Assembly: GCA_964540095.1 (NCBI GenBank)
Contig: CAZILH010000013.1
Span: 1 to 27,407 of the forward strand
Length of the DNA stretch: 27,407 bases
Direction: 5' to 3'
DNA from: CALMZN01 sp964540095
GTDB taxonomy: Bacteria; Patescibacteriota; Patescibacteriia; UBA1558; GWA2-36-10
The translations under genes and the position numbers were made by a program. This document shows positions 7,643 to 14,588 of this stretch, in pieces. How positions within the stretch are numbered: the stretch's first letter is position 1; each line of letters opens with the position of its first letter. The notes beneath the pieces are model-generated. The model searched no databases. It was given only the letters and a program-made list of their open reading frames with translations, and was not told the DNA's origin.

Positions 7643-7735
7643 CAATCATAAAAATATTCCAATTAACCCTTGTTTAATAACGGACAAATAATAAGCAAAC
7701 TGTAATAAAAGTGCTAGCCTTTCGTCTATATAGGT

Positions 7736-9505
7736 ATGATAGAATCAAATAATAATCTCACTAAGCAAACATTTGCTTATTATTTTAAACACGTTTTGAA
7801 ATACCGCGTGTCTTTTTTTGTTATTTTGATTTTTATTGTTTTGGCTTCGGGCGCGCGAGTGTTGATGCCGGTTTATTACAAGAAATTTTTTGATTTATTG
7901 ACCAAGACCGGTGAGATGGCCGCTATGTCTCAATTTTCCAAAATATTGTTGACAATTTTGGCTATCGATTTGTTTGCTTGGGTGTGCTGGCGGGTCTTGA
8001 GTTTTACAGCCAGTCATTTCCAGACCCATGTCATGTCGGATTTGTTTAACTCTAGTTTTGCTTACTTGCACAAGCACTCGGTTTCTTTTTTTAATAATAA
8101 TTTTACTGGTTCGCTAGTCAAGAAAGTCAATCGTTTTGTCTATTCTTTTGCTTCGATCATGGATGTTTTTGTTTGGAGTCTGATACCCAGCTTGGTCAAT
8201 GTTGCTTTGATTGTTTATGTTTTGTCACGACGTAATATTTGGGTGGGTATGGCTGTTTTGGTTTGGGTGATATTATTTTGTACTATCAATTTTGTTTTCA
8301 GTCGCTACAAATTAAAATATGACGTCAAGCGTAGCGAGCTTGATTCCAAGGTCAGTGGCGCTTTGGCTGACACTATTACCAATCAGCTGAATATAAAATT
8401 GTTTAATGGTTACAGCCGAGAAAATAATGCTTTCCGCAAAATTACCGGACAACTGCAAGCCATGCGTAATTTTACCTGGAATATGACCAATTATTTTGAT
8501 GCTGTCCAGACCCTAATGATGATTGGCCTGGAAATCGGGCTGATGTTTTATGCTTTGAAATTGTGGCGAGAGGGATTGGTCACTATTGGCGATTTTGTCT
8601 TGATCCAGACCTATCTGATAAATATGTTTGATCGTTTGTGGGATTTTGGTCGCATCATCAGATATTATTATGAGGCCATGGCTGATGCTCAAGAAATGAC
8701 TGAGATATTAGAAAAGCCCCACGAAATTGTTGACATACCCAAGGCCAAGCAGCTGAAAGTCAGTGAAGGTAAAATTGAGTTTGTCGATGTTGATTTTAGC
8801 TACAATCAAACCAGACAAATTATTAAAAAATTAAACTTAGTTATTCAGCCCAAAGAAAAAGTAGCCATAGTCGGTCCCTCGGGTGGTGGCAAATCAACTA
8901 TTGCTAGCATCTTGTTGCGCCAACATGACTTGACTGATGGGCGGATAATTATTGACGGTCAAAATATTAGCCAGGTCAGCCAAGAAAGCTTGTGGTCCAA
9001 TATTAGCTTGGTCAATCAAGACCCGATTTTGTTTCACCGCTCCTTGAGTGAAAATATTTCTTATGGCTTGTGGGGTTCAAATCAAGAACAAGTAGTCAAA
9101 GCTGCCAAGATGGCTCATTGCCATGATTTTATCAAAGGTTTTACCCAAGGCTATGATACTTTCGTGGGTGAGCGGGGCATGCGCTTGTCCGGTGGCGAGC
9201 GTCAACGCGTGGCTATGGCTAGAGCTATTATAAAAAACGCACCGATTCTGGTTTTAGATGAAGCGACTAGTAGCTTGGACTCGGAGTCCGAGGAGTTGAT
9301 TCAAAAAGCCCTAAGTAATCTGATGAAAAATAAGACCGTAATTGTCATTGCTCATCGTTTGTCTACTATCATGAAGATGGACAGAATAGTGGTTGTCGAT
9401 CAGGGCCAAATAGTGGAGCAGGGTAGTCACGCCGAGCTTTTGAAAAAACGAGATGGCTTTTATCAGCGCCTGTGGTCCAAACAGGTTGGTGGGTTTATTT
9501 CATAA
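7736..9505 (+). CDS. ABC exporter, fused membrane and ATPase half-transporter
   Basis: A 589-residue half-transporter of the type that dimerises in the membrane and exports lipids, peptides or drugs. The N-terminal part (about 20-310) has six predicted helices typical of exporter membrane domains. The C-terminal ATPase has Walker A GPSGGGKST (380-388), Q-loop Gln428, signature LSGGERQ (484-490), Walker B ILVLDE (504-509) and switch His540. All key residues are intact, so it should be an active ATPase. Length is standard. No Shine-Dalgarno is seen; a TATATA sits four bases before the ATG but is too close to be certain as the -10. An intrinsic terminator follows. Sequence does not reveal the substrate. 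Confidence 0.92.
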   Translation: MIESNNNLTKQTFAYYFKHVLKYRVSFFVILIFIVLASGARVLMPVYYKKFFDLLTKTGEMAAMSQFSKILLTILAIDLFAWVCWRVLSFTASHFQTHVMSDLFNSSFAYLHKHSVSFFNNNFTGSLVKKVNRFVYSFASIMDVFVWSLIPSLVNVALIVYVLSRRNIWVGMAVLVWVILFCTINFVFSRYKLKYDVKRSELDSKVSGALADTITNQLNIKLFNGYSRENNAFRKITGQLQAMRNFTWNMTNYFDAVQTLMMIGLEIGLMFYALKLWREGLVTIGDFVLIQTYLINMFDRLWDFGRIIRYYYEAMADAQEMTEILEKPHEIVDIPKAKQLKVSEGKIEFVDVDFSYNQTRQIIKKLNLVIQPKEKVAIVGPSGGGKSTIASILLRQHDLTDGRIIIDGQNISQVSQESLWSNISLVNQDPILFHRSLSENISYGLWGSNQEQVVKAAKMAHCHDFIKGFTQGYDTFVGERGMRLSGGERQRVAMARAIIKNAPILVLDEATSSLDSESEELIQKALSNLMKNKTVIVIAHRLSTIMKMDRIVVVDQGQIVEQGSHAELLKKRDGFYQRLWSKQVGGFIS

Positions 9506-9520
9506 ATCAGAAGCAGAAGG

Positions 9521-9541
9521 TCGCCAGGTGGGCGATTTTTT
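9521..9541 (+). terminator. Intrinsic terminator after the ABC exporter
   Basis: TCGCC (9521-9525) pairs with GGCGA (9531-9535) and is followed by six T. The next promoter starts within the T-tract. Confidence 0.75.
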
Positions 9542-9549
9542 GCTATAAT
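9541..9549 (+). promoter_or_regulatory. Extended -10 promoter of the 9569 gene
   Basis: TGC-TATAAT, identical to the corA element. The predicted start is near 9556, 13 nt before the ATG. Confidence 0.6.
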
Positions 9550-9568
9550 ACTTGATACTCCACACTTT

Positions 9569-10099
9569 ATGATGTCACTAAAAAGAAATAGTCGATTTTT
9601 TTCCATATTAATTTTTTTGTTGGGCTTAATATTGGCCATTGTTTATTTGCGGGCTCCTATCAGTAGGGAGTTTATCATTGACATCGGTCGATCAGGTTTG
9701 TTTGGCGCAATGCTTGTTGGCGCGCTGTATAGTTTTGCTTTTACCTCAAGTATTGCTACGGCAATTTTTTCCACAGCTCCATACAATGTCCATCCACTGA
9801 TAATCGCTTTTTTTGGTGGCTTGGGGGCGGCGATGTATGACTTGATTATTTTTACTTTTGTTCGAGCCAAAACAGGTAGTAGTTTTTTTGAGGCATTAAA
9901 AACAAAAATGCACAAGCGTCAAAAATTTGCCTCAGTATTTTTATCTTTTGTTGGTGTGGTTATTTTGGCTTCCCCACTACCTGATGAGTTAGCCGCAGGA
10001 ATTTTAGGATTTTCTAAATTGTCAGTTAAAAATTTTGTCTTTATCTCTTTTTTAGCAAATGTCACGGGCATTTTTATTATTTTACTTATTAGTAATTAA
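9569..10099 (+). CDS. Multi-pass membrane protein, possibly VTT/DedA-like
   Basis: A 176-residue protein with about five hydrophobic segments (roughly 10-30, 45-65, 76-96, 120-137 and 152-174). Between them is a basic loop, KTKMHKRQK. The stretch SPLPDELAAGILGFSKLSVKNFVFISFLANVTG resembles the conserved Pro-Asp-Glu/Gly region of VTT (SNARE-associated, DedA/YdjX) membrane proteins. Those include lipid carriers and scramblases of the bacterial membrane. The match is by eye and partial; an unrelated small membrane family is possible. A second ATG follows immediately at 9572 and would give a protein one residue shorter. The gene is 14 bp upstream of the next gene and probably co-transcribed with it. 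Confidence 0.6.
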   Translation: MMSLKRNSRFFSILIFLLGLILAIVYLRAPISREFIIDIGRSGLFGAMLVGALYSFAFTSSIATAIFSTAPYNVHPLIIAFFGGLGAAMYDLIIFTFVRAKTGSSFFEALKTKMHKRQKFASVFLSFVGVVILASPLPDELAAGILGFSKLSVKNFVFISFLANVTGIFIILLISN

Positions 10100-10113
10100 T
10101 TTTTATAAATAAT

Positions 10114-10644
10114 ATGAAAAGTTTGAAAACAATTATTATTATTTTGGTGGTATTTTTTGTGTTGGGTGGTCTATTCCTTTATTTTAATCGCGATTTACAA
10201 AATACCAAAAATCAGCTAAGTGGCGTCAATAGCGAACTAGCCAGCTTAAAACAAAAAATGCAAGAAGCGCAAAAAGACGAAATTGACGCGCATGGTTGTA
10301 TTATAAACAGGGGTTATACTTGGTGCGATTTGACGGCCAAATGTTTCAAAACCAGCGAAGAAAAATGCGAGCTTAGTATTGAAGAAACCGTCAAGGGTTT
10401 GTTGGTCGAGAAATACAAAAAAGATCCAAGTGAGGTAGTGGTAGCGGTTTCTCAAAGCGACGATATTCACGCTGTGGGAGCGGTCAGTTTTAGTACCGAT
10501 GATCAAGCCGAGGGTGGTATGTTTATCGCCATTAAGCAAGATGGTGCTTGGAAGCTATTATATGATGGCAATGGCGCGGCTGATTGTCTAGAATTGGAAA
10601 AAATGGATTTTCCCAGCAATATGCTGATTAATTTTTGTGATTAA
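10114..10644 (+). CDS. Membrane-anchored protein with Cys motif, function unknown
   Basis: A 176-residue protein. It has an N-terminal membrane anchor (about 5-24), a short coiled-coil-like stretch (about 28-55, QNTKNQLSGVNSELASLKQ) and a small Cys-containing module (about 61-90). That module has the pattern GC-(6)-YTWC-(6)-KC-(7)-KC, which could form two disulfides outside the cell. A globular C-terminal domain (about 95-176) ends in CD and contains FIAIKQDGAWKLLYDGNG. I have seen GYxWC/KC-type modules in hypothetical secreted proteins but cannot name a function. It ends at a clear terminator and follows the 9569 gene by 14 bp. Confidence 0.6.
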   Translation: MKSLKTIIIILVVFFVLGGLFLYFNRDLQNTKNQLSGVNSELASLKQKMQEAQKDEIDAHGCIINRGYTWCDLTAKCFKTSEEKCELSIEETVKGLLVEKYKKDPSEVVVAVSQSDDIHAVGAVSFSTDDQAEGGMFIAIKQDGAWKLLYDGNGAADCLELEKMDFPSNMLINFCD

Positions 10645-10653
10645 AATTTCCCC

Positions 10654-10688
10654 AAAAAACACCCTAGCTAAAAGTGGGGTGTTTTTTT
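10654..10688 (+). terminator. Intrinsic terminator
   Basis: CACCC (10660-10664) pairs with GGGTG (10677-10681). An A-run before and T-run after extend the stem, and the T-tract follows directly. Confidence 0.8.
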
Positions 10689-10717
10689 GCAAAAACTATT
10701 CTTTTTTTTAAAAAAAG

Positions 10718-10726
10718 TGTTATAAT
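10718..10726 (+). promoter_or_regulatory. Extended -10 promoter of the PurD-like gene
   Basis: TGT-TATAAT with its end 27 nt before the ATG. A second TATAAT (10746-10751) lies too close to the ATG to be the main -10. Confidence 0.55.
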
Positions 10727-10753
10727 TTAGCTATCTGATTATTAGTATAATTT

Positions 10754-12043
10754 ATGGAAAAGAAATTTTTGTTTATCAGTATCGAGGGTTTGTTGTGTGA
10801 TATTGCTTGGATTATCAGCAAGGAGGGTAATCAAGTAAAGGTCTACATTAGCGACAAAAATGCTGACGATATCGGGATAGGTTTTGTGGAGCGTGTGGAC
10901 GCTTGGGAGGATTGGGTGACTTGGGCCGATGTCATTGTTTTTGACGATACCTTGGGGCACGGAGCTATGGCTGAGGATTTGAGAAAAAAGGGCAAGCTAG
11001 TCATCGGTGGTACTAGGTACACCGATCGCTTGGAAGATGATCGTAGTTTTGGCCAGGAAGAGATGAAGAGTCATGGTATTTCTATCATTCCTTACCAAAT
11101 TTTTACTTCTTTTGATCAGGCCATTGATTTTGTGAAGAAAAATCCTGGGCGCTATGTGATAAAATCTAGCGGTGAATCACACGTGTCCAAAGCTTTTTTG
11201 TTTATTGGTGAAGAAGATGACGGGCAAGATGTGTTGCATATCCTAGAGGCCTATAAAAAAGTTTTTTCTGATAAAGTTGCAGAAATTCAGTTGCAAAAAA
11301 GAGTGGTGGGTGTGGAGGTAGCTATTGGTGGCTTTTTCAATGGTCATGAATTTTTGAATCCCATCAATGTAAATTTTGAGCATAAAAAATTATTTCCCGG
11401 AAATATTGGCCCCTCGACTGGCGAGATGGGTACCAGCATGTTTTGGAGCCAGCCCAATAAGATTTTTAACGCTACTTTGAAAAAACTAGAAGCCAAGCTA
11501 GCCGAGGAACACTTTGCCGGCTACATTGATATCAATTGCATTGTCAATGGCAATGGTATTTACCCCTTGGAGTTCACTTCTCGTTTTGGTTATCCGACTA
11601 TTTTTATTCAGCAAGAAGGCATGGCTATGTCGATGAGTGAATTTTTTTACAAAATGGCTGCCGGAGAAAATTTTGTGATCAAAACCAAAAAGGGTTTTCA
11701 AATCGGTGTGCGTATAATTGTGCCGCCCTATCCTTTTGATGATCCAGAGACCTTTGAATCTTTTTCCAAAAATGCGGTTATTCTTTTTCATAAGCCAAAC
11801 TACGACGGAGTACATTTTGAGGATGCCAAGCTGGACAAAGGTGAGTGGCTGGTCGCTGGCGAGGCCGGTGTAGTTTTGACAATTACGGGTAGTGGTCTGA
11901 CTATGAAGCAGGCCCAGAAGCATGTGTACAATAGAGTCAGTAATTTGATGATCCCCAATATGTATTATCGCACCGACATCGGTGATCGCTGGTATGAGGA
12001 CAGCGATAAGCTCAATACTTGGGGCTATTTGAGAGACAGTTAA
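10754..12043 (+). CDS. PurD-like ATP-grasp ligase (phosphoribosylamine-glycine ligase family)
   Basis: PurD joins phosphoribosylamine and glycine using ATP in de novo purine synthesis. This 429-residue protein has the PurD order of segments: an N-terminal nucleotide-fold domain (about 4-95), an ATP-grasp domain (about 100-310) and a C-terminal domain (about 315-410). EHKKLFPGNIGPSTGEMG (209-226) corresponds to the DHKR...GPNTGGMG block. YPLEFTSRFGYPT (270-282) corresponds to LEFNxRFGDPE. TGSGLTMKQAQKHVY (378-392) corresponds to the C-terminal region. Several usually invariant PurD residues differ (for example no GxGGREHA start), and no other de novo purine genes are in the window. A related ligase with a different acceptor is therefore possible. 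Confidence 0.75.
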   Translation: MEKKFLFISIEGLLCDIAWIISKEGNQVKVYISDKNADDIGIGFVERVDAWEDWVTWADVIVFDDTLGHGAMAEDLRKKGKLVIGGTRYTDRLEDDRSFGQEEMKSHGISIIPYQIFTSFDQAIDFVKKNPGRYVIKSSGESHVSKAFLFIGEEDDGQDVLHILEAYKKVFSDKVAEIQLQKRVVGVEVAIGGFFNGHEFLNPINVNFEHKKLFPGNIGPSTGEMGTSMFWSQPNKIFNATLKKLEAKLAEEHFAGYIDINCIVNGNGIYPLEFTSRFGYPTIFIQQEGMAMSMSEFFYKMAAGENFVIKTKKGFQIGVRIIVPPYPFDDPETFESFSKNAVILFHKPNYDGVHFEDAKLDKGEWLVAGEAGVVLTITGSGLTMKQAQKHVYNRVSNLMIPNMYYRTDIGDRWYEDSDKLNTWGYLRDS

Positions 12044-12083
12044 TTTACTATATAAAAAATTATTAATAATTAATATAAATAAT

Positions 12084-12512
12084 ATGCGCAAATATATATT
12101 TCTTATGGCTATGGTTTTTGTTCTTAGTGCTTGCACCACTACCAATAATAAACAAATATCCATACCACCAAATAATAATCAAAATAATCAAAACATGAAC
12201 ACTAATAATCAGAATGATTCTGCGCTTGGACAGAGTGGCAATATACAGATTCCGGGCACAGAGCCACAGCCAGAATTACCAACAGCGGCTGTTTATTCTT
12301 TGGCTGATGTGGCCAAGCACAACCAAGCTAGCGACTGTTGGTTGGTGGCTAGTGCCAAGGTCTATAATGTCACTAGTTTTATCACAAAACATCCTGGTGG
12401 CGATAAAATTTTGCAGGGTTGTGGTCAGGATATGACGGAGTTTTTCAACACCATACACTTGAAGCAGTCCAAAGAAAAATTGCCTGAATTTTATATTGGA
12501 GATTTGAAATAA
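12084..12512 (+). CDS. Cytochrome b5-like heme-binding lipoprotein
   Basis: A 142-residue protein. It has a lipoprotein signal with lipobox LSAC (Cys17), an Asn/Gln-rich flexible spacer (about 20-65), then a cytochrome b5-type domain (about 69-142). The axial-ligand motif HPGG is at 103-106 (His103). A second candidate heme ligand is His125, in FFNTIHLKQS, at the expected distance. It should sit lipid-anchored on the outer face of the membrane and carry a heme for electron transfer or heme binding. Cys85 and Cys113 in the domain could form a disulfide; this is inferred from spacing only. The downstream terminator contains an inserted repeat. A heme protein is unexpected if the cell is as reduced as its other genes suggest. 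Confidence 0.85.
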   Translation: MRKYIFLMAMVFVLSACTTTNNKQISIPPNNNQNNQNMNTNNQNDSALGQSGNIQIPGTEPQPELPTAAVYSLADVAKHNQASDCWLVASAKVYNVTSFITKHPGGDKILQGCGQDMTEFFNTIHLKQSKEKLPEFYIGDLK

Positions 12513-12515
12513 CTA

Positions 12516-12639
12516 AAAAAATCACTCCCTTTATCTTGTCATTCCCGCGAAGGCGGGAATCTACCATTGTTATATCAATGGCAAATCAATGGTAGATCCC
12601 GGATCAAGTCCGGGATGACATTGTTGGGGGCGATTTTTT
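12516..12639. terminator. Terminator split by an inserted palindromic repeat
   Basis: The left arm at 12516-12529 pairs with the right arm at 12626-12639, 13 of 14 positions including one G-U. It ends in a T-run on either strand, so it can serve both the b5-like gene and the convergent recombinase gene, whose stop codon it touches. The loop holds the 84-bp repeat at 12537-12620. Confidence 0.6.
12537..12620. repeat. Palindromic repeat, copy 1 (84 bp)
   Basis: Bounded by TGTCATTCCCG and CGGGATGACA. It contains two side hairpins (CCCGC-GAAG-GCGGG and TCCCGGA-TCAAG-TCCGGGA) and a central stem ATCTACCATTG / CAATGGTAGAT, so it can fold as a cruciform or clover. The same element in the same orientation recurs at 15253-15355. 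There is no coding capacity, consistent with a MITE- or REP-like element. Confidence 0.85.
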
Positions 12640-13456
12640 ATAATCTATTAAAATAATTATTAGCCGCTACTTTTGTTTTGAAATGTAGTGCCTCTTTGAT
12701 TCCTAGATTTTTGGCACCTTGCATTTTGAGCTGGTAGGCCAAAGTATTGCGCAAAATTTGTGGTGTCACCCTGAGTCGCGGACGCAAAATATAAGCGTAT
12801 TTTTCAATGAGGCGTTCCACAGAGCGAACTGATAAATGGGTATCGCCCGCTTTTTTACTGCGGTCAAAGTTGATAAATAAATAGGGATTTTTGTCGCGAC
12901 GAAAATTTAAATATTTTTCCAAGTAGTGTAGAGCGTAGGGTGGCAGATTTAGGTGTTTGTTTTTAATAATAATCTCACGGCTCAAAAAATCCACTTGTTC
13001 TTTTTTTATATTGACCAAATCACTGACCTTCAAACCGCTGACATAAAGTATTTCCAGCAGGGCCTTGTCACGAAAGCCCAATAAATTTTTTTTCTTCAAG
13101 GGCTGATCCAAAAAATTTTGTAGCTGGACTGGATCCATGGCTTTTAATCTATTTTTTTCTTGGGAAAGTAAGATAAAAGAATATTTTATATTTAAAAAAT
13201 TCAAGTAGTTATTGAGAATGACGAAGCGCAGATTGATACTGCCAATATTTTTTTGTTTAGCTAGCAAAAAATTGTTATATTTCTTTAAAATAGGGATAGT
13301 GATTTTCCCGCCAAAGGCGGATCCGCCTCTGGCGGATTTATTATCAGACCATAGTAAAAAATGCTGTACATGCCACAAGTAATTTTTGATAGTGCTTGGT
13401 TTTAGGTCGCGGCTTTTTAAATATAGTCGATATTTATTTAGAGAGGTTTTGTCCAT
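12638..13456 (-). CDS. Degenerate tyrosine recombinase (XerC/D-like fold)
   Basis: This 272-residue protein keeps the two-domain layout: an N-terminal SAM-like DNA-binding domain (about 3-98, LKPSTIKNYLWHVQHFL) and a C-terminal catalytic-fold domain (about 105-272). Active-site positions compared with the family: Arg I is Lys143 (SGLKVSDL instead of SGLRxSEL), the beta-hairpin Lys is 165 or 167, HxxR is Gln233-Arg236 (TPQILRNT), His/Trp III is His258, and the nucleophile is Tyr268 (NNYFNRL). Two of the essential residues are thus replaced, and activity is doubtful. Residues 41-50 (SARGGSAFGG) are encoded by a palindromic insertion in the N-terminal domain. Unlike its minus-strand neighbours it is AT-rich and has a leaderless-type start. 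It may be a decayed integrase or a DNA-binding derivative. Confidence 0.8.
   Translation of the reverse strand: MDKTSLNKYRLYLKSRDLKPSTIKNYLWHVQHFLLWSDNKSARGGSAFGGKITIPILKKYNNFLLAKQKNIGSINLRFVILNNYLNFLNIKYSFILLSQEKNRLKAMDPVQLQNFLDQPLKKKNLLGFRDKALLEILYVSGLKVSDLVNIKKEQVDFLSREIIIKNKHLNLPPYALHYLEKYLNFRRDKNPYLFINFDRSKKAGDTHLSVRSVERLIEKYAYILRPRLRVTPQILRNTLAYQLKMQGAKNLGIKEALHFKTKVAANNYFNRL
13307..13337. repeat. Tandem short palindromes inserted in the recombinase ORF
   Basis: CCCGCCAAAGGCGG (13307-13320) is followed directly by ATCCGCCTCTGGCGGAT (13321-13337). The coding-frame product is Ser-Ala-Arg-Gly-Gly twice over in modified form. A closely related 15-mer, TCCGCCTCGGGCGGA, is at 15327-15341. 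Confidence 0.7.
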
Positions 13457-13462
13457 GATTAT

Positions 13463-13471
13463 ATTTTATCA
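13463..13471 (-). promoter_or_regulatory. Extended -10 of the recombinase gene
   Basis: On the minus strand, TGA-TAAAAT. The A of the ATG at 13456 is seven bases past its end, so the transcript is predicted to be leaderless. Confidence 0.5.
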
Positions 13472-13483
13472 TAAAACGACACA

Positions 13484-13523
13484 AAAATAAAAACCGCCCG
13501 CAAGTATTAGCTTGTTGGCGGTT
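13484..13523 (-). terminator. Terminator of the 101-aa gene
   Basis: AACCGCC (minus, 13523-13517) pairs with GGCGGTT (13498-13492), with an inner CAAG/CTTG stem, and is followed on the minus strand by a T-rich tail to 13484. Confidence 0.8.
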
Positions 13524-13539
13524 ATGGATGGGGACTGGT

Positions 13540-13845
13540 CTAGCTGTGGCCGAGTAGTTTCCGACGCAGTTTAGCAAATAAAGCAACTTGTTGCGCATCA
13601 AACTCATCGACAATCCTTCTGTAAGCATTGTGATCGAATATGCGGAAAGCCGCCGGACCGCAGCCACTAGCAGGTGCCCGAACGACACCAGCGTCGCGCA
13701 GGCGCAGATTTAATACGATATCCCTTAGCCGTTTTCGGTCAGGGTTATTCGGGTCAGCGGCCTTGACCAAAGCTCGCTTATCAGCGTCGTGGCCAAAATC
13801 ATCAAAGATGGTGGGGTCCAAACCATATTCTGCTGTGGGTTTCAT
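13540..13845 (-). CDS. Small GC-rich island protein A (101 aa), unknown family
   Basis: The start at 13845 is chosen because AAAGGA lies at Shine-Dalgarno distance; an upstream in-frame ATG at 13941 would run through the promoter. The 101-residue product (MKPTAEYGLDPTIFDDFG...) is soluble and charged with no membrane helix. Its middle (NPDRKRLRDI...GVVRAPASGCGPAAFR) resembles the C-terminal half of the neighbouring 80-aa protein, and both start M-x-P-x-x-x-Y-G. They therefore look like paralogs. It has its own promoter (TTGCTT-17-TAAACT) and terminator. The GC-rich codon use differs from the plus-strand genes. No family is recognised; it is specific to this island as far as can be seen. Confidence 0.7.
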   Translation of the reverse strand: MKPTAEYGLDPTIFDDFGHDADKRALVKAADPNNPDRKRLRDIVLNLRLRDAGVVRAPASGCGPAAFRIFDHNAYRRIVDEFDAQQVALFAKLRRKLLGHS

Positions 13846-13888
13846 GACATTTTCCTTTCGATGGTGGTATGAACGTATGGCTAATAAT

Positions 13889-13917
13889 AGTTTAAGTAAC
13901 TTTTTTTTAAAAAGCAA
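13889..13917 (-). promoter_or_regulatory. Promoter of island gene A
   Basis: TTGCTT (13912-13917), 17 bp, TAAACT (13889-13894) on the minus strand. The upstream context AAACTTGC matches the promoter at 14282-14310. Confidence 0.55.
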
Positions 13918-13920
13918 GTT

Positions 13921-13961
13921 TAAATAAAAAGCCCGCCCCAAGCATGATCGAGGGACGGGCT
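13921..13961 (-). terminator. Terminator of the 80-aa gene
   Basis: AGCCCGTCCC pairs with GGGGCGGGCT (minus strand, ends 13961 and 13930, one mismatch), then TTTTTATTTA. Confidence 0.8.
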
Positions 13962-13989
13962 AGAAGCAAACCAGTCGATGGATAGCCAC

Positions 13990-14232
13990 CTACAGCGGTT
14001 CGGCCATTCGAAAGCCAGACGGGTTACTACCGAATGCTGATGGCAGCAAGGCACCAGTTCTGACCAGGTAGTCAAACCTGTCAGACAGCAGCAATTTCCG
14101 CACCGCAGGGTTTCTTTCATCATTGAGTCTGGCCCATGCCTCCTCTTCGGTTTCCTCTGGCTCTTCTTCGCCAAAGAATTCTGATAGCGCTCTGTGGCCA
14201 TCAACCTTTCCATAATCTCCGCTGGGTTCCAT
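13990..14232 (-). CDS. Small GC-rich island protein B (80 aa), acidic, paralog of A
   Basis: The start at 14232 has AAAGGAG eight bases upstream and lies about 43 nt inside the predicted transcript. The 80-residue product (MEPSGDYGKVDG...) has an acidic stretch, EEEPEETEEE (about 22-31). It is followed by a basic-hydrophobic C-terminal part, NPAVRKLLLSDRFDYLVRTG. The final segment, LLPSAFGSNPSGFRM, aligns by eye with RAPASGCGPAAFRIF of the adjacent 101-aa protein. It has its own promoter and terminator, so it is an independent cassette. No membrane segment and no known motif are present. Function is unknown; a small protein-binding or DNA-mimic role would be speculation. Confidence 0.68.
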   Translation of the reverse strand: MEPSGDYGKVDGHRALSEFFGEEEPEETEEEAWARLNDERNPAVRKLLLSDRFDYLVRTGALLPSAFGSNPSGFRMAEPL

Positions 14233-14281
14233 GGCGCATGCTCCTTTATTGTATGTGATGGATGAACAGGCATTCATAGGC

Positions 14282-14310
14282 ATTGTAATTAGTTTTATTA
14301 TTAAAGGCAA
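14282..14310 (-). promoter_or_regulatory. Promoter of island gene B
   Basis: TTGCCT (14305-14310), 17 bp, TACAAT (14282-14287) on the minus strand. The predicted start is near 14275. Confidence 0.65.
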
Positions 14311-14318
14311 GTTTTAAC

Positions 14319-14367
14319 AAAAAGAAAAGCCCGCCACTTGAATCCACCTGATGGTGGAAGTGGCGGG
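14319..14367 (-). terminator. Terminator of the 147-aa/57-aa operon
   Basis: A 10-bp outer stem (CCCGCCACTT / AAGTGGCGGG), an inner TCCACC/GGTGGA stem and a T-rich minus-strand tail to 14319. Confidence 0.85.
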
Positions 14368-14394
14368 TCTTGGAAAGAGCGGGGTGGTGAGGGG

Positions 14395-14568
14395 TTATCT
14401 TGCCCTCTTCTTGGCGTCGTGGGATGCGACGTAAAAGAAGATGGCCAGACCCAGAAGATAGGTGGCGTTTGAGAGGTTGCTTCCTCCGCTTACCGGCTTG
14501 GTCACGGTCAGTATTATGCTGGCGCAGAAAAAAAGCCAGCCGAACCACAAAAAAATCAACGAAATCAT
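14395..14568 (-). CDS. Small two-helix membrane protein (57 aa)
   Basis: A short ORF with a strong AAGGAG site seven bases before its ATG. It starts 20 bp downstream of the 147-aa gene and is followed by a terminator, so it is the second gene of a two-gene operon. The 57 residues contain two hydrophobic segments (about 2-22, LIFLWFGWLFFCASIIL, and about 36-48, TYLLGLAIFFYVA), a Gly/Ser/Asn linker, and a basic tail DAKKRAR. It would be a small integral membrane protein with the tail in the cytosol. No family is recognised. The good ribosome site and operon position support it as a real gene. Confidence 0.65.
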   Translation of the reverse strand: MISLIFLWFGWLFFCASIILTVTKPVSGGSNLSNATYLLGLAIFFYVASHDAKKRAR

Positions 14569-14588
14569 CAGAGGTCTCCTTTTTGGAG

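Noticed and set aside
11498..12163. A 221-codon minus-strand ORF
   Set aside because: It is antisense to the PurD-like and b5-like genes, has no family features and no ribosome site.
12537..12620. CRISPR or tRNA interpretation of the repeats
   Set aside because: Copies are kilobases apart without regular spacers, and the folds lack anticodon and acceptor features.
13640..13927. Plus-strand ORF of 95 codons across island gene A
   Set aside because: It is opposite a gene with its own promoter, Shine-Dalgarno and terminator, and is rich in Ser and Arg as expected for a shadow frame.
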